Shown here piece after piece: positions 1-8,778 of a stretch of 12,958 bases of DNA. The DNA is taken from contig JASHVQ010000016.1 in assembly GCA_030044485.1 (NCBI GenBank), positions 1-12,958 of the forward strand, written 5' to 3'. A program made the position numbers and the translations under genes. Each line of letters begins with the position of its first letter. The stretch's first letter is position 1. Under the pieces are notes generated by a model. It was not told the DNA's origin, did no database searches, and saw nothing but the letters and a program-made list of their open reading frames with translations. The stretch comes from Methylovirgula sp. Its GTDB lineage: Bacteria > Pseudomonadota > Alphaproteobacteria > Rhizobiales > Beijerinckiaceae.

Positions 1-991
1 CGCGCTCCGGCGAGAACCAGAAGCCGTTGTAGATCAGCTCGGCATATTTCGGCATGAGTTCGTCTTTCAGATGCGCTGCGCCGCCGTCGAGCGTGATTTG
101 CTCGATGCCGCGATGCGCGGCAAGAAGGATCGTGCCGCCCGGCGTCTCATACATGCCGCGCGACTTCATGCCGACGAAGCGGTTCTCGACGAGGTCGAGC
201 CGTCCGATGCCGTTGGCGCGGCCGAGCTCGTTGAGGCGCGCCAGCAGGTCGGCCGGCGACAATTTCGTGCCGTCGATGCCAACCGGATCGCCGCCTTGAA
301 ATTCGATCTCGACGAAGCTCGGCGTATCGGGCGCGTCTTCCGGATTGACCGTGCGCGAATAGACGTAGTCCGGCACGTCTTGGGCCGGATCCTCCAGCAC
401 TTTGCCTTCCGAGGACGTGTGCAGCAGGTTGGCGTCGATCGAGAACGGCGCGTCGCCGCGCTTGTCCTTGGGCGTCGGGATCTGGTTTTTCTCGGCAAAG
501 GCGAGAAGCGCGCGGCGTGAGGTCAAATCCCATTCCCGCCAGGGGGCGATGACCTTGATGTCGGGCTCGAGCGCATAATAGCTGAGTTCGAAACGCACCT
601 GGTCGTTGCCTTTGCCGGTCGCCCCATGCGCCACTGCGTCGGCACCGACCTTGCGGGCGATCTCGATCTGTTTTTTGGCGATCAGCGGCCGGGCGATCGA
701 CGTGCCGAGCAGATATTGGCCTTCGTATTGGGCGTTGGCGCGGAACATCGGGAAGACGTAGTCGCGCACGAATTCTTCGCGCAGATCCTCGACGAAAATA
801 TGCTCGGGCTTGATGCCGAGGAGAAGCGCTTTGCGCCGCGCCGGCTCCAATTCCTCGCCCTGGCCGAGGTCGGCGGTGAAAGTCACGACCTCGCAGCCGT
901 AGGTCGTCTGCAGCCATCTGAGGATGATCGAGGTGTCGAGCCCGCCGGAATAGGCGAGCACGACGCGCTTGATCGCTTTATCTGCGGACAT
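1..991 (-). CDS. argG: Argininosuccinate synthase, N-terminal 330 residues (cut by window edge)
   Basis: This enzyme ligates citrulline and aspartate using ATP to give argininosuccinate, the penultimate step of arginine synthesis, in the cytoplasm. Reading leftwards from the ATG at 991-989 gives 330 intact codons without a stop or frameshift; the family is about 400 residues, so roughly the last 70 lie outside the window. The N-terminal PP-loop ATP-binding motif is visible at residues 13-21 (AYSGGLDTS). Further conserved blocks are LGTSIARPL at 95-103, [14 protein letters not shown] at 122-135 and RGMYETPGG at 278-286. A Shine-Dalgarno-like AAGG lies 6 bases before the ATG (998-1001 on the + numbering), which supports this start. 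The gene is divergent from the rimP-nusA operon, and the 245-bp spacer holds candidate promoters for both. Identification is secure from the motifs; regulation by arginine is not visible in the sequence. Confidence 0.97.
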   Translation of the reverse strand, partial: MSADKAIKRVVLAYSGGLDTSIILRWLQTTYGCEVVTFTADLGQGEELEPARRKALLLGIKPEHIFVEDLREEFVRDYVFPMFRANAQYEGQYLLGTSIARPLIAKKQIEIARKVGADAVAHGATGKGNDQVRFELSYYALEPDIKVIAPWREWDLTSRRALLAFAEKNQIPTPKDKRGDAPFSIDANLLHTSSEGKVLEDPAQDVPDYVYSRTVNPEDAPDTPSFVEIEFQGGDPVGIDGTKLSPADLLARLNELGRANGIGRLDLVENRFVGMKSRGMYETPGGTILLAAHRGIEQITLDGGAAHLKDELMPKYAELIYNGFWFSPER

Positions 992-1019
992 TTTGGACCT
1001 TGGGGACGAGCGGTCGCGC

Positions 1020-1047
1020 ACTATAGGCGTCAAGCTCGGGCGCGCAA
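1020..1047 (-). promoter_or_regulatory. Candidate argG promoter
   Basis: On the minus strand, a -35-like TTGCGC (1047-1042) and a -10-like TATAGT (1025-1020) are separated by 16 bases. Transcription would start near 1013, leaving a short leader of about 20 bases that contains the AAGG ribosome binding site of argG. An alternative -35, TTGACG, also lies in this stretch on the minus strand but has no good -10 at 17 bases. Judged by eye only. Confidence 0.35.
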
Positions 1048-1084
1048 CACCGGCCGGCGCGGCGGCGTTAACGCGACGCCGACC

Positions 1085-1113
1085 TTGCGGAATCGCCCGG
1101 AAAGGCGCATATA
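1085..1113 (+). promoter_or_regulatory. Candidate promoter of the rimP-nusA-infB operon
   Basis: TTGCGG (1085-1090), 17 bases, then CATATA (1108-1113) resembles the alphaproteobacterial sigma-70 pattern CTTGAC-17-CTATAT. Transcription would start near 1120. The resulting leader of about 115 bases would run through both terminator-like hairpins at 1136-1192 before reaching rimP. No better promoter is visible between those hairpins and rimP (only about 45 bases). Confidence 0.35.
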
Positions 1114-1135
1114 GGGCGCATCGATCTTCTCATAG

Positions 1136-1160
1136 CGATCATCCTCGATGGTCGATTTTT
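1136..1160 (+). terminator. Terminator-like hairpin 1 in the rimP leader
   Basis: CGATCATC (1136-1143) pairs with GATGGTCG (1147-1154) around a 3-base loop, giving 8 pairs with one T-G wobble. After a single A, five Ts follow (1156-1160). This is a fair intrinsic terminator on the + strand. argG reads in the opposite direction, so the hairpin does not end argG; it sits between the candidate operon promoter and rimP. Confidence 0.5.
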
Positions 1161-1161
1161 G

Positions 1162-1192
1162 AGAGTGGGCCCCGCCGGACCCGCTCTTTTTT
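1162..1192 (+). terminator. Terminator-like hairpin 2 in the rimP leader
   Basis: AGAGTGGG (1162-1169) pairs with CCCGCTCT (1180-1187; 8 pairs, one T-G wobble) around a 10-base loop and is followed immediately by an uninterrupted T run to 1192. It starts only two bases after the T run of hairpin 1, so the two form a tandem. It ends 44 bases before the chosen rimP start. It fits a partial terminator (attenuator) in the nusA operon leader, as is known for B. subtilis and enteric nusA operons; readthrough is inferred, not shown. Confidence 0.6.
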
Positions 1193-1236
1193 ATTGCCGC
1201 GGGCCGGGAGGCGCGCACGAGGGCGCAGTGCAGGAC

Positions 1237-1914
1237 ATGCTGAGCGAACCGCGTTTTTCGGCCGAGACGGGCATCGCCGCCCGGATCGCGGCCATTGCGG
1301 CTCCGGTGATGGCCGATCTCGGCTTTCGCCTGGTGCGGATAAAACTTTCGGGCAACGCCGGCACGACGGTTCAGGTCATGGCCGAACGCCCCGACGGCGG
1401 CATGTCGATCGACGATTGCGAGGCGTTGAGTGAGGCTTTATCTCCGGTTCTCGACGTCGAGGACCCGATCGAAGGGGGCTATAGGCTCGAAATTTCTTCG
1501 CCGGGCATCGACCGACCGCTGGTGCGCGCTTCGGATCTCGAACGGGCGCTGGGCCACGAGGCGCGGGTCGAGCTGGCTGCGGCAATCGACGGCCGCAAGC
1601 GCTTGCGTGGCACGATCGAGGCGCTTGAAGGCCAAGGGGACGCGGTGCGCGTCTTGATGCGCCGTTCGGACGCCAGGCCGGGAGAGGCAGCCGAAGTCTG
1701 GCTGACGCTCTCCGATATTGCCGAAGCCAGGCTCGTCTTGACCGATGCCTTGATTCGCGCCGCTTTGCGCGGCGCCAAGGCCGCGCAACGCGACGCTGCG
1801 CCGCCCGAGGCCACGCCGCGGCGCGGCCCCGGCCGGTTCAAACAGGTTCGCGCTTCTGGCGCGGAGCAGGACAAACCGGCGGGCAAAATTTTGCGTCACC
1901 CAAAGTCAACGTGA
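1237..1914 (+). CDS. rimP: Ribosome maturation factor RimP
   Basis: RimP binds the 30S subunit and assists its late assembly around S12 and the central pseudoknot. The product from this ATG is 225 residues. The family signature [14 protein letters not shown] is at about residues 82-95, in the N-terminal domain, followed by the small SH3-like C-terminal domain. A Pro/Arg/Ala-rich tail of about 45 residues makes it longer than the roughly 150 residues of enteric RimP, as is common in alphaproteobacteria. Start choice: the frame is open back to a TTG at 1159, but that lies inside a terminator hairpin and would add an atypical peptide. GTG at 1228 has GAGGG four bases upstream (1219-1223) and is a real alternative, adding three residues. 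It is first gene of the operon; nusA follows after 46 bases, a spacer holding a CCCGC/GCGGG hairpin (1926-1939) without a T run. Confidence 0.93.
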   Translation: MLSEPRFSAETGIAARIAAIAAPVMADLGFRLVRIKLSGNAGTTVQVMAERPDGGMSIDDCEALSEALSPVLDVEDPIEGGYRLEISSPGIDRPLVRASDLERALGHEARVELAAAIDGRKRLRGTIEALEGQGDAVRVLMRRSDARPGEAAEVWLTLSDIAEARLVLTDALIRAALRGAKAAQRDAAPPEATPRRGPGRFKQVRASGAEQDKPAGKILRHPKST

Positions 1915-1960
1915 ACGAACTTCCGCCCGCCTCGGCGGGGCGGCGACAAAGGAGAAAACC

Positions 1961-3547
1961 ATGGCCGTCAGCGCCAATAGGCTCGAACTGCTGCAGATCG
2001 CCGATGCGGTCGCGCGCGAAAAATCCATCGACCGGCAGATCGTGCTCGCCTCGATGGAAGACGCGATGCAGAAGGCGGCGCGCTCCCGCTACGGGCAGGA
2101 GACAGAAGTGCGCGCCGAGATCAATCCGAAGACCGGCGAGGTGCGGTTCTCGCGCCTGCTGCTTGTCGTCGAGCAGGTCGAGAACGACGCCACCCAGATT
2201 TCGCTTGCCGAGGCGCGCAAGAAGAACCCCGCCGCCCAGGTCGGCGACTGGATCGCCGAAACTCTGCCGCCTTTCGACTTCGGCCGCATCGCCGCGCAAT
2301 CGGCGAAACAGGTCATCGTGCAGAAGGTGCGCGAGGCCGAGCGCGACCGGCAATATCAGGAGTTCAAGGACCGCATCGGCGAGATCGTCAACGGCGTCGT
2401 CAAGCGGGTCGAATATGGCAACGTCATCATCGACCTCGGCCGCGGCGAGGCAACGATCCGGCGCGACGAAATGATTCCGCGCGAGCAATTCAGGCCGGGC
2501 GACCGGGTGCGCGCCTATGTCTATGACGTGCGCCGCGAACAGCGCGGGCCGCAGATCTTCCTGTCGCGCACCCACCCGCAGTTCATGGCGAAACTCTTCC
2601 GCCAGGAAGTGCCGGAAATCTACGATGGCGTGATCGAGGTGAAGGCGGTGGCCCGCGATCCGGGCTCGCGCGCCAAGATCGCGGTCATCTCACGCGATTC
2701 TTCGATCGATCCGGTCGGCGCCTGCGTCGGCATGCGCGGCTCGCGCGTGCAAGCCGTGGTCAACGAGCTGCAGGGCGAGAAGATCGACATCATCCCCTGG
2801 TCGGCGGACGCGGCGACCTTCATCGTCAACGCTCTGCAGCCGGCCGAGGTGGTCAAAGTCGTGCTCGACGAGGATTCCGAGCGTATCGAAGTGGTCGTTC
2901 CCGACGACCAGCTCTCGCTGGCGATCGGCCGGCGCGGGCAGAACGTGCGGCTTGCCTCGCAGCTCACCGGTTGGGACATCGATATTCTGACCGAGGCCGA
3001 GGAATCGGAACGCCGCCAGAAGGAATTCGTCGAGCGCACCAACGCCTTCATGAACGCTCTCGACGTCGACGAAGTGGTCGGCCAACTGCTGGCCTCCGAA
3101 GGCTTCCGGTCGGTCGAGGAACTGGCCTTCGTCGAACCGGCCGAACTTGCCGGCATCGAAGGCTTCGATGCCGACACCGCATCCGAAATACAGAATCGGG
3201 CGCGCACTTATCTCGCGCGCCTCGAGGCCGAACTCGATCAGCGCCGCAAAGAGCTGGGCGTCACCGACCAACTTGCCGCGCTTCCGGGCCTTGCCGGCGC
3301 GACGCTCGTCAAACTCGGCGAGAACGACGTCAAGACCGTCGAAGATCTTGCCGGCTGCGCCACGGACGATTTGATCGGCTGGAGCGAGCGCAAGGATGGC
3401 GAGACGGTCAAACACCCGGGCTTCCTCGATGGACTCGAGATTTCGCGCGAGGATGCGGAGGCTTTGATCATGCGGGCGCGCGTCGCCGCCGGCTGGGTCG
3501 AGGAGCCGGCTCCCGCCGAAATCGAAGAGCAGCCGACTGCCGAATAA
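1961..3547 (+). CDS. nusA: Transcription termination/antitermination factor NusA
   Basis: NusA binds RNA polymerase and nascent RNA, promotes pausing and hairpin-dependent termination, and takes part in antitermination of rRNA operons. The protein is 528 residues, typical for alphaproteobacteria. Visible order: N-terminal polymerase-binding domain (about 1-125); S1 domain (about 137-202, from [11 protein letters not shown]); KH1 with GMRG at 257-260; KH2 with IGRRGQN at 322-328 followed by [12 protein letters not shown]; then two helix-hairpin-helix/acidic repeats (about 360-515) and a Glu/Pro-rich tail. AAGGAG (1949-1954) stands 6 bases before the ATG, so the start is secure. The next gene begins 9 bases after the stop. 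As NusA stimulates termination at hairpins, the tandem terminator before rimP gives it an obvious route to control its own operon; that link is inference. Confidence 0.98.
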   Translation: MAVSANRLELLQIADAVAREKSIDRQIVLASMEDAMQKAARSRYGQETEVRAEINPKTGEVRFSRLLLVVEQVENDATQISLAEARKKNPAAQVGDWIAETLPPFDFGRIAAQSAKQVIVQKVREAERDRQYQEFKDRIGEIVNGVVKRVEYGNVIIDLGRGEATIRRDEMIPREQFRPGDRVRAYVYDVRREQRGPQIFLSRTHPQFMAKLFRQEVPEIYDGVIEVKAVARDPGSRAKIAVISRDSSIDPVGACVGMRGSRVQAVVNELQGEKIDIIPWSADAATFIVNALQPAEVVKVVLDEDSERIEVVVPDDQLSLAIGRRGQNVRLASQLTGWDIDILTEAEESERRQKEFVERTNAFMNALDVDEVVGQLLASEGFRSVEELAFVEPAELAGIEGFDADTASEIQNRARTYLARLEAELDQRRKELGVTDQLAALPGLAGATLVKLGENDVKTVEDLAGCATDDLIGWSERKDGETVKHPGFLDGLEISREDAEALIMRARVAAGWVEEPAPAEIEEQPTAE

Positions 3548-3556
3548 CGAGGCCCG

Positions 3557-4204
3557 ATGAGCGACCGGACGAAGCTCGACTTGGAGCGCACCTGCATCGT
3601 CACCAAGGCAAAGGGCGCGCCCGAGGCCATGATCCGCTTTGTGCTCGGCCCGGGAGCCGAGGTCGTGCCGGATCTGCGCCACAAATTGCCCGGCCGCGGC
3701 GTCTGGGTGACGGCCGAGGCCCAAGCGGTGGCCGAGGCCGTCAGGCGCAAGGCCTTCGCGCGCGGGTTCAAGGCGGAGGTCAAGGTTTCGGCGACGCTTC
3801 CCGCCGAGGTCGAGTCGCTGCTGACCCAGAATTGCCTTCAGGCCTTGTCGCTGGCCAAAAAGGCCGGACAGCTCGTCGCCGGATTCTTCAAGGCCGAGAC
3901 GGCGGTCCGCGCCGGCAGGATCATCGCGCTCGTGCACGCGAGCGACGCGGGCCCCGACGGAATTCGCAAGCTGGGGCAGGCGCTCCGCGCCGCGTCCTGC
4001 GGGAAAATGCCACCGGAGATCAAGCTCTTCACCTCGATCCAATTGAGTTTGGCACTGGGCGGCACAAATATGGTACATGCAGCGCTCACCGAAGGGGCGG
4101 CGAGCGAGGCGTTTCTTTCGCATTGCCGCAAATTGGAGCGCTACCGCTCCACGCCGCCGTCCGACGCGGGGGCGCGGGAAGCATCCGACGACGGAGCGAT
4201 CTAA
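3557..4204 (+). CDS. YlxR-type (DUF448) RNA-binding protein with L7Ae-like C-terminal domain
   Basis: 215 residues. The N-terminal YlxR/DUF448 fold shows its hallmarks: RTCIVT at 11-16, MIRFV at 25-29 and PGRGVWV at 45-51. A second half from about residue 90 (LSLAKKAGQLVAGF onwards) matches the L7Ae/ribosomal L30e-like RNA-binding family, with a short disordered tail at the end. This two-domain arrangement is the usual alphaproteobacterial form; in Firmicutes the two halves are separate genes (ylxR and ylxQ) in the same operon position. Its molecular role is not settled; for YlxR homologues, RNase P RNA binding and broad transcription effects have been proposed. Its position between nusA and infB is strongly conserved. 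The start ATG follows the nusA stop by 9 bases. Family assignment is secure, function open. Confidence 0.9.
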   Translation: MSDRTKLDLERTCIVTKAKGAPEAMIRFVLGPGAEVVPDLRHKLPGRGVWVTAEAQAVAEAVRRKAFARGFKAEVKVSATLPAEVESLLTQNCLQALSLAKKAGQLVAGFFKAETAVRAGRIIALVHASDAGPDGIRKLGQALRAASCGKMPPEIKLFTSIQLSLALGGTNMVHAALTEGAASEAFLSHCRKLERYRSTPPSDAGAREASDDGAI

Positions 4205-4345
4205 AACGAGCGAGGGCGATTTCGGCGCTCGAAGGAGCCGCCGAAGCTCACCCGGCGCGGATCGCGTGCCGCCTTGGCAAAGTAATGGGGCTCGGCCCCG
4301 GGATTTTGTGACATAGTGGGCCTTGGCCCGGGAAACTTGGAACGA
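4205..4345 (+). other. 141-bp spacer between the ylxR-like gene and infB
   Basis: This is the longest gap inside the packed operon apart from the rpsO leader. It holds a CGAGCG/CGCTCG hairpin (4207-4212 with 4226-4231, 13-base loop) near the start and a diverged tandem duplication at the end (separate entry). No T run follows either hairpin, so I do not call a terminator. It could carry translational control or processing sites for infB. Confidence 0.4.
4283..4344 (+). repeat. Diverged 31-bp tandem duplication just before infB
   Basis: Two adjacent 31-base units, 4283-4313 and 4314-4344, match at 21 of 31 positions without gaps. Each contains a small GC hairpin: GGGGC-TCG-GCCCC at 4287-4299 and GGGCC-TT-GGCCC at 4318-4329. 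Unit 1 reads ATG then GLGPGIL and a TGA (4285-4311). Unit 2 reads GTG then GLGPGNL (from 4316) and runs in frame into infB. Most differences within the shared codons fall at third positions. Neither mini start has a visible ribosome binding site. It may be a leftover duplication or a translational control element. Confidence 0.5.
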
Positions 4346-6958
4346 ATGGCTGAATCGAAAAATACCGGCGATACGACATTGACGGTTGCACCCAGCAAGA
4401 CCCTGTCGCTCAAGCGGCCGGTCGAGGCGGGCACCGTGCGGCAAAGTTTTTCGCATGGCCGGTCGAAGACGGTCGTGGTGGAAAAGGTCAAGCGCCGCGC
4501 GCTGGGTCCAGGAGAGGTTCATCCGCCCGCTGCGCCCCCCGCTCCGGCTCAAACCCCGCCGCGCCAGGAGCGCCAGCGCGCCGAGACGCCTGCGCCGCGC
4601 CAGACGCCCGCGACGCCCCGGCCGCCGGCCGGCGTCGTGCTGAGATCGCTCACCGAAGAGGAGCGCGAGGCGCGCAACCGGGCGCTTTCCGGAGCGCGCG
4701 AGCGCGAGGACGAAGAGCGCCGCGTGGCTCTGGCCGAGGCGCAGGCACGCGAGGAACGCGACCGCCGCGAGCGCGAGGAACGCGCCGCCGCCGAGGATCG
4801 CAAGCGCGAGGAAGACGCGCGCCGCGCCCATGAGGCCGAGTTCAAGCGCCGTTCGGAAATCGAAGCCAAGCGCCGTCTCGAGCCGGGCGCGGCCCCGGCC
4901 GCGCCCGCGGTTGCGACGCCCGGCGCCAGAAAACCGCTCGGGACGTTCGCCGGGCCGGCCGGCGCGCGCCCGCAAATCCTCGACGAGGAAGAAACCAAAC
5001 GCATCATCCGCCGTCCCGGCATGGCGCCGAAGGTCGTGTTGCCGCGGCCGTCGCGCGGCGGCGAGCAAAAAAGTCGCGGCCGGCTCACCGTCGCAAGCGC
5101 CACGGGAGACGAGGACGAGCGCACGCGTTCGGTTGCCGCCTTCCGCCGCCGCGTGCAAAGGCTCAAGGGCCATGTCGCCGAGCAGAAGGAAAAGATCGCG
5201 CGCGAAGTCGTTTTGCCCGAGACGATCACCATCCAGGAGCTTGCGAGCCGCATGTCGGAACGCGGCGTGGACGTCATCAAGCTTCTGATGAAGCAGGGGC
5301 AGATGGCCAAGATCACCGATGTGATCGACGCCGACACGGCGCAGCTCATCGCCGAGGAGCTCGGCCATACCGTCAAGCGGGTCGCGGAGTCGGATGTCGA
5401 AGAAGGCCTGTTCGACACCCCTGACACGGACGCCGATCTTCTGCCGCGGCCGCCGGTCGTCACGATCATGGGCCATGTCGACCACGGCAAGACCTCGCTG
5501 CTCGATGCGATCCGCCACGCCAATGTCGTCTCCAGCGAAGCCGGCGGCATTACGCAACATATCGGCGCCTATCAGGTCGCGGCGCCGAACGGCACGCTGA
5601 TCACGTTCATCGACACGCCCGGCCACGCCGCCTTCACGGCCATGCGGGCGCGCGGCGCCAAGGTCACGGACATCGTCGTGCTGGTGGTTGCCGCCGACGA
5701 CGGAGTCATGCCGCAGACGGTCGAAGCGATCACCCATGCCCGTGCCGCGGGCGTGCCGCTTATCGTGGCCATCAACAAGATCGACAAGCCCGATGCCAAG
5801 CCGGAGCGCGTGCGCACCGAACTCTTGCAGCACGAGGTGCAGGTCGAATCGCTCGGCGGCGAAACGCTCGAAGTCGACGTCTCGGCGACCCGCGGCACCA
5901 ATCTCGACAAGCTGCTCGACGCGATCACGCTGCAGGCCGAGGTGCTCGATCTCAAGGCCGACCCGGCGCGCGCTGCGGAAGGCACCGTCATCGAAGCGCG
6001 GCTCGACCGGGGGCGCGGCCCGGTAGCCACGGTGCTCGTCCAGCGCGGGACGTTGCATGTCGGCGACCTCATCGTCGGCGGATCGCAATGGGGGCGCGTG
6101 CGGGCGTTGATCGACGACAAGGGCGAGACGCGGCAAGAGGCCGGCCCCTCGACGCCGGTCGAGGTTCTCGGTTTCTCTGGCTCGCCCGAGGCCGGAGACC
6201 GCGTCGCGGTCGTCGAGACGGAAGCGCGGGCGCGCGAAATCACCGAATATCGCGAGCGCCAGAGACGCGAGAAGGCGGCAGTGCGCGGCGGCGTGGCGCG
6301 CGGCTCGCTCGCCGACATGATGAGCCAGCTCAAAACCGCGGGGCGCAAGGAATTCCCGCTGGTCATCAAGGGCGACGTGCAAGGCTCCGTCGAGGCAATC
6401 GTCGCCACGCTCGAGAAGCTCAATACCGACGAGGTCGCAGCGCGGGTCATTCACGCCGGCGTCGGCGGCATAACCGAATCCGATATCACTCTGGCGGAGG
6501 CTTCGAACGCCGCGGTCATCGGCTTCAACGTGCGCGCCCACAAGGAAGCGCGGGAAATGGCCGAGCAGGCGGGAATCGAAATCCGCTATTACAACATCAT
6601 CTACAATCTCGTCGACGACGTGAAGGCGGCGATGTCGGGTCTCCTGCCGCCGACCCTGCGCGAGGAAATGCTCGGCAATGCCCAGATCCTGGAAATCTTC
6701 ACGATCTCCAAGGTCGGCAAGGTTGCGGGATGCCGGGTGACCGACGGCGTCGTCCAGCGCGGCGCCAACGTCCGGCTGATCCGCGACAATGTCGTCGTGC
6801 ACGAGGGCAAGCTCTCGACGCTGAAGCGTTTCAAGGACGAAGTTAAAGAGGTGGTCGCCGGGCAGGAATGCGGCATGGCCTTCGAGAATTATCAGGACAT
6901 GCGCGTCGGCGACGTCATCGAATGCTACAACGTGCAGGAGATCAAGCGGTCGCTCTGA
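4346..6958 (+). CDS. infB: Translation initiation factor IF-2
   Basis: IF-2 is the GTPase that brings initiator fMet-tRNA to the 30S subunit and drives subunit joining. The protein is 870 residues. Order: short N-terminal segment with the alphaproteobacterial pattern [16 protein letters not shown]; Pro/Ala linker; long Arg/Glu-rich coiled region (about 100-181); IF2_N module (about 292-347, [20 protein letters not shown]); GTPase domain with G1 GHVDHGKT at 376-383, G3 DTPGH at 423-427, G4 NKID at 477-480 and the following SAT; then domains II-IV ending at residue 870. An in-frame GTG at 4316 would add ten residues (GLGPG type), but the ATG at 4346 gives the normal family N-terminus and is preferred; the ribosome binding site is weak (GGA at 4339-4341). 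rbfA starts 28 bases after the stop. Identification is certain. Confidence 0.98.
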   Translation: MAESKNTGDTTLTVAPSKTLSLKRPVEAGTVRQSFSHGRSKTVVVEKVKRRALGPGEVHPPAAPPAPAQTPPRQERQRAETPAPRQTPATPRPPAGVVLRSLTEEEREARNRALSGAREREDEERRVALAEAQAREERDRREREERAAAEDRKREEDARRAHEAEFKRRSEIEAKRRLEPGAAPAAPAVATPGARKPLGTFAGPAGARPQILDEEETKRIIRRPGMAPKVVLPRPSRGGEQKSRGRLTVASATGDEDERTRSVAAFRRRVQRLKGHVAEQKEKIAREVVLPETITIQELASRMSERGVDVIKLLMKQGQMAKITDVIDADTAQLIAEELGHTVKRVAESDVEEGLFDTPDTDADLLPRPPVVTIMGHVDHGKTSLLDAIRHANVVSSEAGGITQHIGAYQVAAPNGTLITFIDTPGHAAFTAMRARGAKVTDIVVLVVAADDGVMPQTVEAITHARAAGVPLIVAINKIDKPDAKPERVRTELLQHEVQVESLGGETLEVDVSATRGTNLDKLLDAITLQAEVLDLKADPARAAEGTVIEARLDRGRGPVATVLVQRGTLHVGDLIVGGSQWGRVRALIDDKGETRQEAGPSTPVEVLGFSGSPEAGDRVAVVETEARAREITEYRERQRREKAAVRGGVARGSLADMMSQLKTAGRKEFPLVIKGDVQGSVEAIVATLEKLNTDEVAARVIHAGVGGITESDITLAEASNAAVIGFNVRAHKEAREMAEQAGIEIRYYNIIYNLVDDVKAAMSGLLPPTLREEMLGNAQILEIFTISKVGKVAGCRVTDGVVQRGANVRLIRDNVVVHEGKLSTLKRFKDEVKEVVAGQECGMAFENYQDMRVGDVIECYNVQEIKRSL

Positions 6959-6986
6959 CGCCCGCCCGCTCCCGCGGATTACGACC

Positions 6987-7391
6987 ATGTCCAGACTTCA
7001 CCAACCGGGCGGCGAGCCGTCGCAGCGCATGTTGCGCGTCGCCGAGCTCATCCGCCACGGCCTGTCGGATCTTCTGGCGCGCGGCGACGTGCGCGATCCG
7101 GTCCTCGAAGGCCATGTCGTCACGATTTCAGACGTGCAGATGAGCCCCGACCTCAGACTGGCGACCATTTATGTCACCTCGCTCGGCGGCAAGGATATGG
7201 AGGCGGTTCTGGCCGCGCTCGAGCGAAACAAGCGATTCCTGAGGAGCGAGATCGCGCAGCGCATCAATCTGAAATTCGCGCCCGAGGTGCGTTTCAAGGC
7301 AGATCGCAGTTTCGAGGCGGGCTCGAAGATCGACGCGCTGCTCGAATCGCCGCGGGTGAAGCGCGATCTCGCAAAGGCGGAGAAGGAATGA
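6987..7391 (+). CDS. rbfA: Ribosome-binding factor A
   Basis: RbfA is a single KH-fold protein that binds the 30S subunit near helix 44 during late maturation and is needed for growth in the cold in enterics. The product is 134 residues, the usual alphaproteobacterial length. Visible signatures: the N-terminal RMLRVAELIRHGLSDLL helix, the DVQMSPDLRLATIYV strand block, and FKADRSFEAGSKIDALL near the C-terminus. Its stop overlaps the truB start (ATGA at 7388-7391), indicating translational coupling. The ribosome binding site before the ATG is weak (GGA about 9 bases upstream), so translation may depend on ribosomes leaving infB. Confidence 0.96.
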   Translation: MSRLHQPGGEPSQRMLRVAELIRHGLSDLLARGDVRDPVLEGHVVTISDVQMSPDLRLATIYVTSLGGKDMEAVLAALERNKRFLRSEIAQRINLKFAPEVRFKADRSFEAGSKIDALLESPRVKRDLAKAEKE

Positions 7392-8287
7392 ACGCGCCGC
7401 GCTCCAATCGCGTCGAAGTCAACGGCTGGGCGGTCCTCGACAAGCCGGTCGGCATCACCTCGACGCAGGCGGTCGCACGCTTGAAGCGCCTGTTCAACGC
7501 CAAGAAGGCCGGCCATGCCGGCACGCTCGATCCGCTTGCATCAGGCGTTCTGCCGGTTGCCTTTGGCGAGGCGACGAAGACCGTACCTTTCGTGCAGGAT
7601 GGGGAGAAGACCTATCGCTTCACGATTGCCTGGGGAGCCGAGACCGATTCCGACGATGCGGACGGCGTCGCTGTCGCGCAATCCGAGCGCCGGCCCGAGA
7701 CAAACGAGATCCGCGCCGCCTTGCCGGCCTTCACCGGCACGATTCTGCAGCGCCCGCCGGCCTTCTCGGCGATCAAGATCGCCGGCGAACGCGCTTACGA
7801 TCTGGCGCGCGACGGCGAGATCGTCGATCTCGCGCCGCGACCGGTCGAGATATACGCGCTGGCGCTTGTCGCGGCGGACCGCGACGCGGCGGCCTTCGAG
7901 GCGCGCTGCGGCAAGGGATGCTATGTACGGGCCTTGGCGCGCGACCTCGGCCGCGCGCTCGGCTGCCTCGGCCATGTGGCCGAGCTCAGGAGGACGCGCG
8001 TCGGCCCCTTTGCCGAAAGTCAGGCGATAGCGCTGGCGCATATGGCCGAATTCCCCGTCGCCGAGACGTTATTGGGCGTCGAAGCGGCGCTCGCGCACTT
8101 GCGGAAGGTGGTCGTCGATCGCGAGTCGGCGGCGCGGCTGCGGCGCGGACAGGCAATCCTGCTGCGCGGGCGCGACGCGCCCGAAGCGGGGCCGGCCTAT
8201 GCCTCGTGCGGCGGCGTCGTCGTCGCGGTCGGAGCGATCGAAGCCGGCGAACTCGTGCCCGGGCGCGTGTTCAACCTGCCGTTCTGA
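7388..8287 (+). CDS. truB: tRNA pseudouridine(55) synthase TruB
   Basis: TruB isomerises U55 in the T-loop of nearly all tRNAs and also acts as a tRNA-folding chaperone. The protein is 299 residues. The catalytic motif GHAGTLDPLASG is at residues 42-53, with the nucleophile Asp48 at the same number as in E. coli. The N-terminal GWAVLDKPVGITST block and the central RPPAFSAIKIAGERAYDLAR block are typical, and CYVRALARDLG (about 178-188) is the conserved C-terminal catalytic-domain block. AGAAGGA directly precedes the ATG, inside the rbfA end. The next gene starts 10 bases after the stop. Certain assignment. Confidence 0.98.
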   Translation: MNAPRSNRVEVNGWAVLDKPVGITSTQAVARLKRLFNAKKAGHAGTLDPLASGVLPVAFGEATKTVPFVQDGEKTYRFTIAWGAETDSDDADGVAVAQSERRPETNEIRAALPAFTGTILQRPPAFSAIKIAGERAYDLARDGEIVDLAPRPVEIYALALVAADRDAAAFEARCGKGCYVRALARDLGRALGCLGHVAELRRTRVGPFAESQAIALAHMAEFPVAETLLGVEAALAHLRKVVVDRESAARLRRGQAILLRGRDAPEAGPAYASCGGVVVAVGAIEAGELVPGRVFNLPF

Positions 8288-8297
8288 GGAGAAGCTG

Positions 8298-8642
8298 ATG
8301 CGAAGGCTCGCTGCGGCGCTCGTATTTGCCGCAATCGGCGCTCCGGCGTTTGCGCAGGCGATCGCGCCGGGCGAGGCGCAAGCGCACGTCGGCCAGAGCG
8401 TCACCGTGCAAGGCATCGTCAGCGACGTTCACGTGACGTCGTCAGGCATGGGCTTTATCGACATGGGCGGGCGCTATCCGCACAACGCCTTCACCGGCGT
8501 GATCTTCTCGGAAGACGCGGGAAAATTCGCGAACCTCGAGGCGCTCGAGGGCAGGACGGTCGCGATCAGCGGGATGGTCAAGCTTTATAGGGGCAAGCCG
8601 GAGATAATCCTGAAAGACGCCGGCCAGCTCAAAACCCAATAG
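8298..8642 (+). CDS. Small exported OB-fold-like protein of unknown function
   Basis: 114 residues. A classic signal peptide spans residues 1 to about 20: two Arg, a hydrophobic core, then AFAQ before the likely signal peptidase cut. The mature part of about 95 residues has the pattern of small bacterial OB-fold (tRNA_anti-like/YdeI-like) domains: [57 protein letters not shown]. Proteins of this sort are usually called nucleic-acid-binding or OB-fold proteins by similarity, but an exported one need not bind nucleic acid. GAGGAG (8286-8291) is 6 bases before the ATG and overlaps the truB stop, so it is co-translated with the operon. It is out of place among ribosome and tRNA genes, since its product should be periplasmic. 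I do not recognise a named gene. Confidence 0.85.
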   Translation: MRRLAAALVFAAIGAPAFAQAIAPGEAQAHVGQSVTVQGIVSDVHVTSSGMGFIDMGGRYPHNAFTGVIFSEDAGKFANLEALEGRTVAISGMVKLYRGKPEIILKDAGQLKTQ

Positions 8643-8778
8643 GCCTGGCCTTTCCCTGCCCGCAAATTCCTGTATAAGGGCTCGCGTCGCGCCAAGGCGC
8701 GCTCTTCCCGAAACCTTGCTGGACGACATCCCGGCCTGGCCGCGGGCGGAGAATCGGTTGGACCTGAAAGGACATTCG
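8643..8778 (+). promoter_or_regulatory. rpsO leader with candidate promoter
   Basis: A -10-like TATAAG at 8673-8678, directly preceded by TG, suggests a promoter for rpsO with a start near 8685; no convincing -35 is seen at 17 bases. The remaining leader of about 90 bases begins with a CGCGC/GCGCG hairpin with CAAG loop (8688-8701) and has further GC-rich complementarity before the ribosome binding site. S15 is known to repress its own mRNA through structured leaders in many bacteria, including rhizobia, so this leader is a candidate for such control; I cannot confirm the S15 site by eye. Confidence 0.35.

Noticed and set aside
147..917. Minus-strand open frame of 256 codons overlapping argG in another frame.
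   Set aside because: Arg/Pro-rich shadow of argG; the argG frame carries all family motifs.
1159..1236. Upstream TTG extension of rimP adding 26 residues.
   Set aside because: The TTG lies in the T run of one terminator hairpin and the added codons cross the second; no ribosome binding site, and family members begin near the ATG at 1237 (or GTG at 1228).
2690..6988. A 4.3-kb uninterrupted reading frame on the minus strand opposite nusA, the ylxR-like gene and infB (about 1432 codons).
   Set aside because: It mirrors the strong third-position GC bias of the genuine + strand genes, which suppresses stops in the antisense frame. Its translation has the shadow-frame look (Leu/Asp/Ala/Arg/His-rich, no domain), and three certain genes occupy the other strand.
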